Positions 1 to 9,094 of a DNA stretch of 64,000 nt are shown here, piece after piece. Within the stretch, counting starts at the first letter, position 1; each line of letters begins with the position of its first letter. Location of the stretch: assembly GCF_014873875.1 (NCBI RefSeq), contig NZ_JADBEM010000001.1:10044001-10108000 (forward strand). Direction: 5' to 3'. Position numbers and translations under genes: made by a program. The stretch comes from Actinopolymorpha pittospori (GTDB lineage: Bacteria > Actinomycetota > Actinomycetes > Propionibacteriales > Actinopolymorphaceae). The notes below the pieces were generated by a model, which was not told the DNA's origin, did no database searches, and saw nothing but the letters and a program-made list of their open reading frames with translations.

Positions 1-74
1 ATCGGCCTCGCGACCGCGTCCGCATCGCTCGCGGCCGCGTCCGCATCGCTCACGGCCGCACCAGCATCGCTCAC
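1..74 (-). CDS. Possible 5' end of a truncated gene at the window edge
   Basis: A minus-strand frame opens with GTG at 74 and runs off the window, giving about 24 residues of Ala/Ser/Asp-rich sequence made of 7-residue repeats. It would follow the oxidoreductase gene after a 75-nt gap in the same direction, as expected for the next operon gene. No Shine-Dalgarno is visible, and the plus strand is also open here (to a stop at 133-135). Only the flanking sequence can decide whether this is coding. Confidence 0.25.
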   Translation of the reverse strand, partial: MSDAGAAVSDADAAASDADAVARP

Positions 75-95
75 CGGTGCGCCCGCAGCGCTCGC
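12..95. repeat. Four 21-bp tandem repeats
   Basis: Four consecutive 21-bp units lie at 12-32, 33-53, 54-74 and 75-95, each carrying a core like gcatcgctc and differing at a few positions. 21 bp equals seven codons, so both strands stay open through the array. It would encode a (Ala/Ser/Asp)-rich heptapeptide repeat, possibly the low-complexity N-terminus of the next minus-strand gene. Confidence 0.75.
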
Positions 96-148
96 GACCG
101 TGCCGGCGGCGCGCCTGGCAGCAGGCTCGCGGTGAATGAGAGCCGCCC

Positions 149-1153
149 TCAGACGAGGTCGACGGTACGTCCCTGCGCCGCCGAGGAGATGATCGCCTCG
201 GCCACCTCGACGATCGCGAGACCTTCCCGCATCCCGACGACCCCACCAGCGTCGCCCGTCACCGGCTTGCCGAGCACGGCGTCCCGGAAGGCCGCGAGTT
301 CGGTGCGCAGCGGTTCGGGCTTGGCGATGGCGTAGCGGATCATGTCGCCTTCGGTCACGCCACGGAAGGACGCCATGGTGTCCCACTCCAGCGGACGGAC
401 ACCGTTGGCGTGGAACGTCAGGTCGGCGGAGACCGTGTCGGCGACGAACGCTCCGCGCTCGCCGGTGACGACGGTGACGCGTTCCTTCATCGGGGACAGC
501 CAGTTGACGAGGTGGTTGACGACCGTACCGTCGGAGAGTTGGGCGACGACGGCGACGAGGTCCTCGTACTGGCGACCACTCTTGTGCGCGGTCCGCGCGG
601 ACACCGAACGGTAGGAACGCTGGGTCACCCAGGCGGTCGAGTCGATGTCGTGGGTGGCGAGGTCCTTGACCACACCGACGTCGGCGATCCGGTTGGGGAA
701 CGGTCCCTGGCGGCGAGTGATCACCTGGTGGATCTCACCAAGCTCGCCCTGGGCAAGTCGCGCGCGAAGGTTCTGCAGCGCCGGGTTGTAGCGCTCGATG
801 TGCCCGACACAGCCGACCAGCCCAGCCGCTTCGTAGGCCGCGGCCAGCTTCTCAGCACCGGCGACACTGCTGGCCAGCGGCTTCTCCACCAGCGTGTGGA
901 CGCCGGCGTCGGCGAGGACCAGCCCGACCTCCTCGTGGAAGCCGGTGGGTACGGCGACGACGCACATGTCCAGGCCCTCGCCGACGAGCTTCTCGACGTC
1001 GGGCAGCAGGTCCAGCCCTCCGGCGACGCCATGGGGGTCACCGCCCGGGTCGGCGACCGCCACGAGTTCGACGCCCTCCAGGGACCGCAGCACCCGCGCG
1101 TGGTGTCGGCCCATCATGCCCAGGCCGAGCAGGCCCGCCCGCAGCACGCTCAT
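149..1153 (-). CDS. Gfo/Idh/MocA-family nucleotide-sugar dehydrogenase (WbpB/WlbA-like)
   Basis: A 334-residue NAD(P)-dependent oxidoreductase. The Rossmann motif GLGMMG is at residues 10-15, the conserved EKP at 90-92, and a catalytic-type KDLATHDID segment at 163-171. The GHIERYNP and KDLATHDID motifs are typical of enzymes that oxidise C3 of UDP-N-acetylglucosaminuronate before transamination. The ATG at 1153 was chosen because it overlaps the aminotransferase stop by four bases (ATGA), showing translational coupling. The same frame stays open upstream to 2086 only as an overlap artefact. With the next two genes it forms the dehydrogenase-aminotransferase-acetyltransferase triad known for 2,3-diamino-2,3-dideoxy uronic acids. 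The exact substrate is inferred. Confidence 0.88.
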   Translation of the reverse strand: MSVLRAGLLGLGMMGRHHARVLRSLEGVELVAVADPGGDPHGVAGGLDLLPDVEKLVGEGLDMCVVAVPTGFHEEVGLVLADAGVHTLVEKPLASSVAGAEKLAAAYEAAGLVGCVGHIERYNPALQNLRARLAQGELGEIHQVITRRQGPFPNRIADVGVVKDLATHDIDSTAWVTQRSYRSVSARTAHKSGRQYEDLVAVVAQLSDGTVVNHLVNWLSPMKERVTVVTGERGAFVADTVSADLTFHANGVRPLEWDTMASFRGVTEGDMIRYAIAKPEPLRTELAAFRDAVLGKPVTGDAGGVVGMREGLAIVEVAEAIISSAAQGRTVDLV

Positions 1154-2238
1154 GCTTCCACCGCCTTCGTCACCGCAGCGACAATGCGTTCGAGATCGTT
1201 GTCGGTCAACGCCGGGTGCACCGGCAGCGAGATCGCCTCGCGGCACGCGCGTTCGGTCTCCGGCAGGTCGACCCCACGTCCGGCCCCGTCCGCGAACGAC
1301 GGGAGCCGGTGGTTGGGGATCGGGTAGTAGACACCGGTACCGATGCCCGCCTCCGACAGCCGCGCCTGCAGGGCGTCGCGGCCGTGCGCCCGGACGGTGT
1401 ACTGGTGGTAAACGTGCACCGCACCGCCGGCGACCTTCGGGGTGGCGACGCCGGTGAGGTGGGTGTCGAGGTAGCTGGCGTTGGCCTGTCGGCGTTCGGT
1501 CCAGGCACCGACCTTGGTCAGCTGGACCCGGCCGATCGCCGCCGCGATGTCGGTCATCCGGGTGTTGAAGCCGACCAGTTCGTTCTCGTACCGGCGTTCC
1601 ATGCCCTGGTTGCGCAGCAACCTGACCTTGCGGGCGATCTCCTCGTCGGCGCACACGACCAGGCCACCCTCGCCGGTGGTCATGTTCTTGGTCGGGTAGA
1701 AGCTGAACGTGCCGATCGTGCCGAGCGCGCCGACCGGTCGGCCGTGCCAGCTCGCGAGGTGCGCCTGGCAGGCGTCCTCGAACAGCGCCAGACCGTGTCG
1801 GTCGGCGATCGCCTGGAGAGCCGTCATGTCGGCTGCGTGGCCGTAGAGATGGACCGGCATGATGCCGACCGTCCGCGGGGAGACGGCGGCCTCGACGGCG
1901 ACCGGGTCCAGGCAGAAGTGGTCGGGTTCGATGTCGGCGAACACCGGAGTCGCACCCGTCAGCGCCACGGAGTTGGCGGTGGCCGCGAAGGTGAAGGACG
2001 GGACGATCACCTCGTCGCCCGGCCCGACACCCGCGGCGAGCAGGCCGAGGTGCAGCGCGCTGGTGCCGGAGTTGACCGCCACGCACGGTCGACCCTCGAC
2101 GAGCGCGGAGAACTCCTCCTCGAACGCCGCGACCTCGGGCCCCTGCACCACCATGCCGCTGGCGAGGACCCGGTCGACCGCCCGGCGTTCCTCGTCACCG
2201 ATCATCGGCTTCGCGGCCGGAATCGCCCCCGTGCTCAT
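1150..2238 (-). CDS. DegT/DnrJ/EryC1/StrS aminotransferase (WbpE/WlbC-like)
   Basis: A 362-residue PLP-dependent sugar aminotransferase. The N-terminus IPAAKPMIGDEE fits the family, the cofactor-binding Asp lies in EDACQAH (about 155), and the Schiff-base Lys is K184 in SFYPTKNMTTGEGG. Its likely role is to install the amino group on the 3-keto uronic acid made by the neighbouring dehydrogenase. The ATG at 2238 is chosen because it overlaps the acyltransferase stop by four bases. An earlier in-frame ATG at 2313 would add 25 atypical Arg-rich residues. It is the middle gene of a tightly coupled three-gene unit. The family is certain, while WbpE identity is inferred from the triad. Confidence 0.9.
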   Translation of the reverse strand: MSTGAIPAAKPMIGDEERRAVDRVLASGMVVQGPEVAAFEEEFSALVEGRPCVAVNSGTSALHLGLLAAGVGPGDEVIVPSFTFAATANSVALTGATPVFADIEPDHFCLDPVAVEAAVSPRTVGIMPVHLYGHAADMTALQAIADRHGLALFEDACQAHLASWHGRPVGALGTIGTFSFYPTKNMTTGEGGLVVCADEEIARKVRLLRNQGMERRYENELVGFNTRMTDIAAAIGRVQLTKVGAWTERRQANASYLDTHLTGVATPKVAGGAVHVYHQYTVRAHGRDALQARLSEAGIGTGVYYPIPNHRLPSFADGAGRGVDLPETERACREAISLPVHPALTDNDLERIVAAVTKAVEA

Positions 2239-2849
2239 GTCGTCTCGCTTTCGTCCTCGCGCAGGATGCCCGCGCTCTCCACATACCCGGTGCCGGTGCG
2301 GGGACATACCCACCGCCCGTCACCCTTGTCCTCGAGGCGTACGCCGGCACGGCCGACCCAGCCGATCCGCCGAGCCGGTACGCCGGCCATCAGCGCGAAG
2401 TCGGGAACGTCCTTGACCACCACGGCTCCCGCGGCCACCAGCGCCCATCGCCCCACGGTCACCGGGGCGACGCAGACAGAGCGGGCACCGAGCGAGGCTC
2501 CCTCGCGCAGCGTCACGCCGACGGCTTCCCAGTCGTCACCGCGTTTGAGTTGGCCGCTGGGATCGACCGAGCGCGGGTACTGGTCGTTGGTGAGAACGGC
2601 GGCGGGGCCCACGAAGACGCCGTCCTCGAGCACCGCCGGCTCGTAGACGAGGGCGTAGTTCTGGATCTTGACGTGCTTGCCGATCTGCACACCGGCACCG
2701 ACGTAGGCGCCGCGCCCGACAATGCAGCCTTGCCCGAGTACGGCGTTCTCCCGGATCTGCGCCAGGTGCCAGACGGAGGTGTCCGCGCCGATGACGGCAC
2801 GCTCGTCAACGTCGGCGCTGTCGGCGACGAAGCCTGAGCTCATGGCCAT
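2235..2849 (-). CDS. Left-handed beta-helix acyltransferase (WbpD/WlbB-like N-acetyltransferase)
   Basis: A 204-residue hexapeptide-repeat acyltransferase. Repeats such as VIGADT, CIVGRGAYVGAGVQIG and VGRWALVAAGAVV run through roughly residues 18-150, followed by a C-terminal segment with the MAGVPARRIGWVGRAG pattern of nucleotide-sugar N-acetyltransferases. It probably acetylates the 3-amino group made by the adjacent aminotransferase, giving a UDP-2,3-diacetamido uronic acid. Two in-frame ATGs (2849 and 2843) are equally plausible. The stop overlaps the aminotransferase start (TCAT on the plus strand, 2235-2238). It sits first in the coupled triad. Confidence 0.9.
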   Translation of the reverse strand: MAMSSGFVADSADVDERAVIGADTSVWHLAQIRENAVLGQGCIVGRGAYVGAGVQIGKHVKIQNYALVYEPAVLEDGVFVGPAAVLTNDQYPRSVDPSGQLKRGDDWEAVGVTLREGASLGARSVCVAPVTVGRWALVAAGAVVVKDVPDFALMAGVPARRIGWVGRAGVRLEDKGDGRWVCPRTGTGYVESAGILREDESETT

Positions 2850-2867
2850 TGAGGGTAACGAACTTGG

Positions 2868-4100
2868 TCATTGATCGGTGGCGGCGGCCATGACCTTCTG
2901 GAACGCCTCCACCGTGTCGTCGATATCCCGCTTCGTCAACGTGGGATGGACGAGAAGCATGAGAGAAGTCTCCCCGAGTTCACCGGCGACCGGTAGCGGC
3001 TCGGCTGGTCGACCGCCGCTGTCGAACGCCTTCTCGCGGTAGATCTCCGCGCACGCGCCCTGGAAGCAGGGCACGCCTTCGGCCTCGACCGCGCCCATGA
3101 TGGCGTCGCGGTCCCAGCCGGGTGCGAGTTCGTCCGGCCGGACGAAGGCGTAGTACTTGTAGTAGGCGTGTACGACGTCGTCCGGCGGCACGGTGAGCCG
3201 GAGTCCGGGCACGTCGGCCAGGCCCGCGTCGAGCGTGGCCGCGTGGGCGCGCCGGCGTTCGGACCACTCGGGCAGCTTCGCCAGCGCCCGCCGCCCCTGC
3301 GCCGCCTGCACCTCGCTGATCCGGGCGTTGGTGCCGAAGGACTCGTGCAGCCAGCGGAAGCCCGGCGGGTGTTCCTTCTCGTAGACGGCGCGGTAGCTCT
3401 TGCCGTGGTCCTTGTACTCCCAGACCGCGCGCCAGACCTCCTGGTCGTTCGTCGTCACCGCGCCGCCCTCACCGGCGGTGGTGAGAATCTTGTCCTGGCA
3501 GAAGGACCAGGCGGCGACGTGTCCGAGCGACCCGACGGTCCGGTCGGCGAGCTTCGCGCCGTGCGCCTGGGCGCAGTCCTCGACGATCTTCAGGCCGTGG
3601 GTGCCGGCGAGCGCCATCAGCTCCTGCATCGGCGCCGGCCAGCCGGCCAGATGGACAGGGATCACCGCCCGGGTCCGAGGTGTGAGGACGGCCTCCACGG
3701 TCGCCGCGGTGAGGGTCTGGGTCACCGGGTCGATGTCGGCGACGACGGGGCTGGCGCCGACCGCCACCACCGCGCTCGCGGTGGCGACGAACGTCCGGGC
3801 GGGTACGACGACCTCGTCCCCGGGGCCGACTCCCACGGCGCGCAGGGCGAGTTCCAGCGCCACTGTGCCGTTGGACAGCGCGACGGCGTACTCCGTGCCT
3901 ACCGCGGCGGCGAACTCGCGTTCGAACGCACGCCCCTCACCGCCGGTCCAGTAGTTGACTCGGCCGGATCGCAGCACCTCCACGACCGCGGCGATCTCGT
4001 CCTCGGCGAAGTAGGGCCAGGGCGGGAAGGCGGCCGTACGCACGGGTGCACCACCGGACACGGCGAGCGTGGCGGCGCGCGTGGAACCGGGGACGGACAT
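2868..4100 (-). CDS. Second DegT/DnrJ/EryC1/StrS aminotransferase
   Basis: A 410-residue PLP aminotransferase distinct from the one at 1150. Asp175 lies in VEDCAQAHG and the Schiff-base Lys is K204 in SFCQDKILTTAGEGG. The stretch EYKDHGKSY and a longer C-terminus (FQGACAEIYREKAF) mark a different subfamily. A GGAGG sequence lies about 10 bases before the ATG at 4100. It probably aminates a second keto-sugar of the polysaccharide, a good candidate being the 4-keto-6-deoxy product of the CapD-like dehydratase at 11.6 kb. That pairing is inferred from gene content only. Confidence 0.88.
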   Translation of the reverse strand: MSVPGSTRAATLAVSGGAPVRTAAFPPWPYFAEDEIAAVVEVLRSGRVNYWTGGEGRAFEREFAAAVGTEYAVALSNGTVALELALRAVGVGPGDEVVVPARTFVATASAVVAVGASPVVADIDPVTQTLTAATVEAVLTPRTRAVIPVHLAGWPAPMQELMALAGTHGLKIVEDCAQAHGAKLADRTVGSLGHVAAWSFCQDKILTTAGEGGAVTTNDQEVWRAVWEYKDHGKSYRAVYEKEHPPGFRWLHESFGTNARISEVQAAQGRRALAKLPEWSERRRAHAATLDAGLADVPGLRLTVPPDDVVHAYYKYYAFVRPDELAPGWDRDAIMGAVEAEGVPCFQGACAEIYREKAFDSGGRPAEPLPVAGELGETSLMLLVHPTLTKRDIDDTVEAFQKVMAAATDQ

Positions 4101-4106
4101 GGGCTT

Positions 4107-6302
4107 TCAGCCTCCCATGTTGAGGAGCAGGTTGGACAGGATGCCGAACACCACGGCGTCGGTGCGGGTGGCCGTGCCGCCGGTGAAGGACCCGTCGGCC
4201 TTCTGCTTGACCAGGGTCCTCGAAACGTAGCGGGAGACGTCGAGGGAGAGATTCAGGCCGTACACCGACGCGTAGCCCTCCGTCGGAACCATGCCGGTGC
4301 GGGCGTGGTTGGCCATCCAGCTGAACCCCCGGCCGGCTGTGGCGACCCAGTCATCACGTCCCCGCATTCCGCCGTACTCGAAGAGACCGGTGTAAGAGAT
4401 GTTGGCATATCCGCCTGAGTGAGGAGACGGCTCGTACCACGAATACGGGATCGAGCCATCATCACGGACCTTAGTCGCAAGGTTGGCGGCGATCGCGTCA
4501 CCGTATGTCAACAAGCGCTTGTCGCCGGTTTCGACATACAGCCCCTTCATGAACGACAGGGCGGCGCCGTCGATGTTGTAGATCTCCACCGAGCTGTTGC
4601 GGACAGCCGGTAGGACCGCGTGGGCAGCGACCCGCGGGTCGTCGGGCTCCAGGACGGGCCGCAGGTCGCAGTAGGGAATGCTGCCGCGGGTGTGGTTGGC
4701 GTCGAGCCACTGGAAGCCGTTGGGGCCGTGCAGAAGGTAGTTCATGGCGCGGGCGGAGGCGGCGAGGTAGCGGCTGTCGCCGTAGACCTTGAAGCCGTCC
4801 AGCAGCGCGCTCCCGGCGGCGATCGTCACCACGGCGAGCGGGTCGCCCGCCCGGTGGGAGTCGGCGCCGCCCGGATAGTGCAGGCGGGTGTTGAAGTGGC
4901 CGGTGTGCGCGCCGAAGGGCCAGGGCAGCCCGAAGCCGCCGTCGCTGTGCTGGTTCTTCACGAGCCACTCCAGGCCCTGCCGGGCGCGTGCCTCGTAGGT
5001 CGCGTCGGAGGAGGACTGGGCGCGGTAGAGGTAGCCCTGGGTGATGACGGCGATCGCCTGTGGGTCCTCGCGGAGCTGGCCCGGCCAGTACGGGTGCGCG
5101 ATCGCCCAGCCACCGTCGGGGAGCCGGCGGCCGTCGAGGTACTTCCCCAGCTGGTTGACGGCGGTGAGGATCGCCTGCCGGTCAGGCAGCTCGAACGCGC
5201 CGCTCGAGCCGTCGGAGAAGTTCTGTGCGGCCACGAACACCGGGAAGCTCGCACCCGCCACCGGGTCGCCCAGGGTGGCCCGCGGGAACCCGGTGCCGGG
5301 CGTGGGCGTGAAACGTCCGCCGGTGATGTGGATGGTGGCCGGCTGGCCGGGTGGTACGACGATCGTCTTGGTGTCGGCCTGGTACTTCGCCGAACCGGCG
5401 AGGGCGTAGGCGAGCCGGTCGCCGTCCTGGGACTCGAGGCGCGCCGACCCGCGGACGGCGAGGTGCTGCCCGAACGCGTCGATGGTGCCGATGTGGACGC
5501 CGCCCGGCGTCGGTGTCGTGACCTGCAGGGTCAGGGTGTCGCTCGACTCGCCGCGGCGGACGCCGGTGCCTCCCCACACCTCGAGGATCGGGCTGTCGCG
5601 GGCCTTCACACCGTCCAGCCAGACCGTCCGGCCAGGTCCCTGCACCGTGATCTCGATCGCGACCGACCTGGTGCCCATCGGCGAGTCCGCCTTGGCGGAG
5701 ACTCCACCCCAGGCCCAGGGCTCCGGCTCGCCGTCCCGCTCGCTCTGGGAGCCGACGAGTTTGTTCTGGGCGTCGTAGAAGAGCAGTCGGACCGACTCGC
5801 CGCCCGCGGCCGCGCTGGAGGAGCGTCGCCACACTGTCGCGACGTAGGTGCGCTGCGGCTGGGCCGGCATCCGGGCGCTGCGCAGGGTGTAGACGTCCCG
5901 TTCGTTCGGAACCGAGACCTGCAGGGCGTGGTTGCCGCCGTGCGCGACCTCCGAGCTGAGGGTCGCGCTCGCCGCGCCGGAGGTTTCGCAGGCCCAGCGT
6001 GCCGGGCAGGTACCCGCGAGAGGCTCCTCGAAGCTCGGGTTGCTCGGCTGCATCGGTGGCGCCGACGGCGGCACGGTCGGCAGCGCACGTGACTCGGCGG
6101 TCGCTGAGCCGTCCGGGCCACCCGCCTCCATCGGCGCGGGTTCGAACGACTGCTGCAGCCTGGACGCGTCGGCGCAGGCGCTGGCGAGCAGGCCGAACAG
6201 GACGGTCAGGCAGACGAGCGTCGTACGCACGGACAGCCGACCCACACCTCCACACCGGAAGGCGCGGGGCCGGCGCAGCCATCTCGCCTGGCCAGAGCGC
6301 AC
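4107..6302 (-). CDS. Secreted lipoprotein with sugar-binding-like and alpha/alpha-barrel-like regions
   Basis: A 731-residue protein starting at GTG 6302, behind a GGGAGGGAG sequence. A basic N-terminus and a hydrophobic segment lead to LLASAC, a plausible lipobox with Cys near residue 43. Residues about 90-230 resemble a jelly-roll carbohydrate-binding module (NPSFEEP, TVWLDGVKA). The C-terminal 370 residues hold repeated helical elements (LPDGGWA, NQHSDGGFG, YGDSRYL, DDGSIPYSWYEP) of the kind seen in alpha/alpha-toroid glycan lyases, hydrolases and uronyl epimerases. Lying in the polysaccharide locus, it may trim or modify the exported polymer. No catalytic residues were identified, so the activity is unknown. 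Confidence 0.8.
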   Translation of the reverse strand: MRSGQARWLRRPRAFRCGGVGRLSVRTTLVCLTVLFGLLASACADASRLQQSFEPAPMEAGGPDGSATAESRALPTVPPSAPPMQPSNPSFEEPLAGTCPARWACETSGAASATLSSEVAHGGNHALQVSVPNERDVYTLRSARMPAQPQRTYVATVWRRSSSAAAGGESVRLLFYDAQNKLVGSQSERDGEPEPWAWGGVSAKADSPMGTRSVAIEITVQGPGRTVWLDGVKARDSPILEVWGGTGVRRGESSDTLTLQVTTPTPGGVHIGTIDAFGQHLAVRGSARLESQDGDRLAYALAGSAKYQADTKTIVVPPGQPATIHITGGRFTPTPGTGFPRATLGDPVAGASFPVFVAAQNFSDGSSGAFELPDRQAILTAVNQLGKYLDGRRLPDGGWAIAHPYWPGQLREDPQAIAVITQGYLYRAQSSSDATYEARARQGLEWLVKNQHSDGGFGLPWPFGAHTGHFNTRLHYPGGADSHRAGDPLAVVTIAAGSALLDGFKVYGDSRYLAASARAMNYLLHGPNGFQWLDANHTRGSIPYCDLRPVLEPDDPRVAAHAVLPAVRNSSVEIYNIDGAALSFMKGLYVETGDKRLLTYGDAIAANLATKVRDDGSIPYSWYEPSPHSGGYANISYTGLFEYGGMRGRDDWVATAGRGFSWMANHARTGMVPTEGYASVYGLNLSLDVSRYVSRTLVKQKADGSFTGGTATRTDAVVFGILSNLLLNMGG

Positions 6303-6353
6303 CTGCGAAGCAGCTCCCTCCCGACTGGCGGCATCGGCTCGACGCCTGGGCCC

Positions 6354-7562
6354 CTACTTCCGGACGACGTCGTCGAGAAGCTGCTCCAGGCGTGCAGCCA
6401 TCACGGTACGTGAGGCGTGCTCCTCCACATAATCGCGACCATGCGCGCCCATCGTCGCGCGCTCGTCCACGGACCGGTCCGCGAGGTTGCGGATCGCCGC
6501 CGCCAGGCTGGGGAGCGACGACTCGCCGGAAGGGGGCGAGCCCTGCACGGCACAGCCCGCGGCGATGAGCCGTTGCTCCAGCTCACCGCCGACGTTGGTG
6601 ATGACGGGCAGACGCGCGGCCATGTAGTCGTAGAGCTTGTTGGGGCTCATCGCCTCCTTGAACAGCTCGGCCTGGGCGAGGGTGTGCAGGCCGGCGTCGC
6701 ACCCGGCGAAGACGTCGGCCAGTTTCTCCTTGGGCACGGCGTCGAGGAAGCGCACGTTGTCGATGCGTTCCTCCCGTGCCCTGGCCACCAGCCGAGCCTT
6801 GTCCAGACCGTCTCCGACCAGCAGGAACGTGCAGTCGGTGAGCTGTTTCGCGGAGTCGAGGATCAGGTCGAGCCCGTTGGCGGGCCCGTGGGCGCCCGCG
6901 TAGACGGCGACGAACCCGTCCACCCCGAGCTGGGCGCGGGCCTTGTCCCGGGTCAGCTTGGGAGTGAAGTCGTCGGGCTCGGCGCCGTTGGTGATAAGGA
7001 TCACCTTCTCGGCGGGGACGCCGAACGACGCGAAGTGGCGTTCCCAGCCCGCCGCCACGGCCACGATCCGGTCGGCGGAGCGGTACAGGAACCGCTCCAG
7101 CCCCACCAGGACGCGGTGCAGGTGGGACCCTTCGGCGAGGTAGCCGAGTTCGACCATCGACCGCGGCCACAGGTCACGCACCTCGAGGACCAGCGGGGCC
7201 CGCCGTACCTTCGCGAGTACCCAGCCCGCCAGCGGGGTCAGCAGGTGCGGTGAGGACGCGTAGACCACGTCGGGGCGGGGCCGCCGGAACCCGACCGAGA
7301 GCGCCGCCACGGCGTAGGTCGCCCAGTTGAGCATCCGGCCGACGCCGTTGGAGGCGTAGCTCGGCACCGGCACCGTCACGAAGTCCGGTGAGGTGCTCTC
7401 GAACTTCTGCTGGGTGTTGTTGTTGCGGTTGCCGGCCACGATGAGGTGCGACCAGCCCGAAAGCCGCCCGAACAGCTCGACGTGCCTGGTCCCACCCCCC
7501 TGGGACCGGGGCAGCGCGAAGTGGTTGAGGACGAGGACACGTCGGGTGCGTCCATGGGTCAT
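6354..7562 (-). CDS. GT4-family glycosyltransferase (WbuB-like)
   Basis: A 402-residue GT-B fold glycosyltransferase. The N-terminal domain starts NHFALPRSQGGGTRH. The C-terminal domain has LLVGDG, FAGCDAGLHTL and SPNKLYDYMAARLPVI, the acceptor- and nucleotide-sugar-binding pattern of GT4 enzymes such as WbuB. It should add one sugar to the lipid-linked repeat unit at the cytoplasmic face. The ATG at 7562 overlaps the polymerase stop by four bases, so it is translationally coupled to it. Donor and acceptor cannot be read from sequence. Confidence 0.88.
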   Translation of the reverse strand: MTHGRTRRVLVLNHFALPRSQGGGTRHVELFGRLSGWSHLIVAGNRNNNTQQKFESTSPDFVTVPVPSYASNGVGRMLNWATYAVAALSVGFRRPRPDVVYASSPHLLTPLAGWVLAKVRRAPLVLEVRDLWPRSMVELGYLAEGSHLHRVLVGLERFLYRSADRIVAVAAGWERHFASFGVPAEKVILITNGAEPDDFTPKLTRDKARAQLGVDGFVAVYAGAHGPANGLDLILDSAKQLTDCTFLLVGDGLDKARLVARAREERIDNVRFLDAVPKEKLADVFAGCDAGLHTLAQAELFKEAMSPNKLYDYMAARLPVITNVGGELEQRLIAAGCAVQGSPPSGESSLPSLAAAIRNLADRSVDERATMGAHGRDYVEEHASRTVMAARLEQLLDDVVRK

Positions 7563-9094
7563 GGCTGTCGTTCGCTCCCTGAGTTCTCTGGACGAGCGGC
7601 CGGCATGGGGCTGGTGCCGTCAGGACTCTCCGCGGGCGCCGGGACCGACGGCGGACCGGCCGGGTGGGGCAGGTCGCCGTCGCCGGCAGGGTCCGGGGCC
7701 ACGGGTTGCCGGCCGCCCCGATGTCGGGGCTGCAGCGGGGGCGGGCGTTTCGGCTGCCCGTCGCCCAAGGGCATGAGGTAGACGAGGACCATCGCGAGCA
7801 GCATGCCGTGGGTGAGGAAGACCGTCAGCATCGCGGTGTTGGACAGGCTGAACGCCGACTGGGCCAACGCCCCGATCGCGAGGCCGGTCGGAAGACCGCG
7901 GGCCACGCTGTCGACGAAGAGCAGGACGAGCGCCAGGATGCCGGTGAACGCGAAGACGCCGATCAACCCGAAGTTGGCGTAGGCGTCGGCCCAGATGTTG
8001 GCGTTGGCGCTGGTCTCGGGGTTGCCGTAGTAGACCTGACCGATGAGGAACGCGGGTGACAGGTCGTACGGATAGTCGACCCAGCGGGCCAGCAGACCGT
8101 AGCCGAGGTGCGCCTTCGGGTTGTCCAGGAAGAACTCGAAGTGGTACTTCGTGTTGATGGCGGTGGTCAGCACCAGCCGGCGGACCAGGATCGAGGACAG
8201 GCTGAACCCGTTGGTGACGAAGTCGTAGGTCGTCACCGCGAAGACCCCGCAGCCGACCAGCGCGGCCACGCGGTAGCCGAGCCGGCGGATGTCGGTCGTC
8301 TTGACCAGGATCACCACGCCGGCGACCAGGATCGAGGAGAACAGCAGCTGCTTGAAGCCGGTGATCGAGACGAGGAACAGTTCGGTCGCCACGCCGAGGA
8401 GCGCCCAGCTCCACCGCCTGGTCATCAGGCCGCGGGCGATCGCGATCGGGGCGACGACGTTCCCGAGCCAGGGAATGGCGTACCGCGCGAACTTCGGCAC
8501 CTGGTCGAAGGACTCCCGGTAGGTGTCGCGGATGGCGTAGATCTCCGACAGCGAGACGAGTCGGAACTGCAGTCCGTAGTAGCCGACGACGACGGCGAGC
8601 AGGCCGAGCCAGACCAGGCAGTATGCCGGCCAGTACAGGCGGGGGGAGATCACCGGGCGCGGGAGTGAGGCCAACGGCACCGAGTAGATGCCGCCCAGCA
8701 GCCAGAACGCCAGCGCGACGCCGCCGACCATCAGCCAGACCGGTGTGGACAGGTCGGTCGTGAACACGGGCAGCACGTGGATCGGCGCGACCACGACCAG
8801 GAACAGCATCCAGTAGACGATCGCGGACGGGCGCTCCCACGACGCCGGCAGCCGCCGCGCGCACAGCACGTAGGTCGGGATCATCACCAGCGCGACGAGC
8901 GGGTTGGGTGGGACCTTCTCGAACCCGAGGTAGGCGAACGGCGGAGCGATCACGAAGTAGTGGCAGACCGCGAGCCCGACGGCGTAGACGGCGAGCCAGA
9001 TGACGCCGTTACGTCCGATGCGCGGAGCGTCCGGCGGTGCTTGACGTCTAGGCACGGCGGAGGACCCACCAGACCAGCGCGAGGACACCCCCAT
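7559..9094 (-). CDS. Wzy-like O-antigen/oligosaccharide repeat-unit polymerase
   Basis: An integral membrane protein of up to 511 residues with about ten or more hydrophobic segments between residues 30 and 445. A long polar loop precedes the late segments (around YGNPETSANANIWADAYANFG), as in Wzy polymerases. A Pro/Gly-rich cytoplasmic tail of about 60 residues follows. It would join lipid-linked repeats on the outer face of the membrane. The start is uncertain: ATG 9094 overlaps the flippase gene by 47 bases, whereas GTG 9055 overlaps by only 8. It overlaps the next glycosyltransferase by four bases. The assignment rests on topology and context because Wzy proteins are poorly conserved. Confidence 0.8.
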   Translation of the reverse strand: MGVSSRWSGGSSAVPRRQAPPDAPRIGRNGVIWLAVYAVGLAVCHYFVIAPPFAYLGFEKVPPNPLVALVMIPTYVLCARRLPASWERPSAIVYWMLFLVVVAPIHVLPVFTTDLSTPVWLMVGGVALAFWLLGGIYSVPLASLPRPVISPRLYWPAYCLVWLGLLAVVVGYYGLQFRLVSLSEIYAIRDTYRESFDQVPKFARYAIPWLGNVVAPIAIARGLMTRRWSWALLGVATELFLVSITGFKQLLFSSILVAGVVILVKTTDIRRLGYRVAALVGCGVFAVTTYDFVTNGFSLSSILVRRLVLTTAINTKYHFEFFLDNPKAHLGYGLLARWVDYPYDLSPAFLIGQVYYGNPETSANANIWADAYANFGLIGVFAFTGILALVLLFVDSVARGLPTGLAIGALAQSAFSLSNTAMLTVFLTHGMLLAMVLVYLMPLGDGQPKRPPPLQPRHRGGRQPVAPDPAGDGDLPHPAGPPSVPAPAESPDGTSPMPAARPENSGSERQP

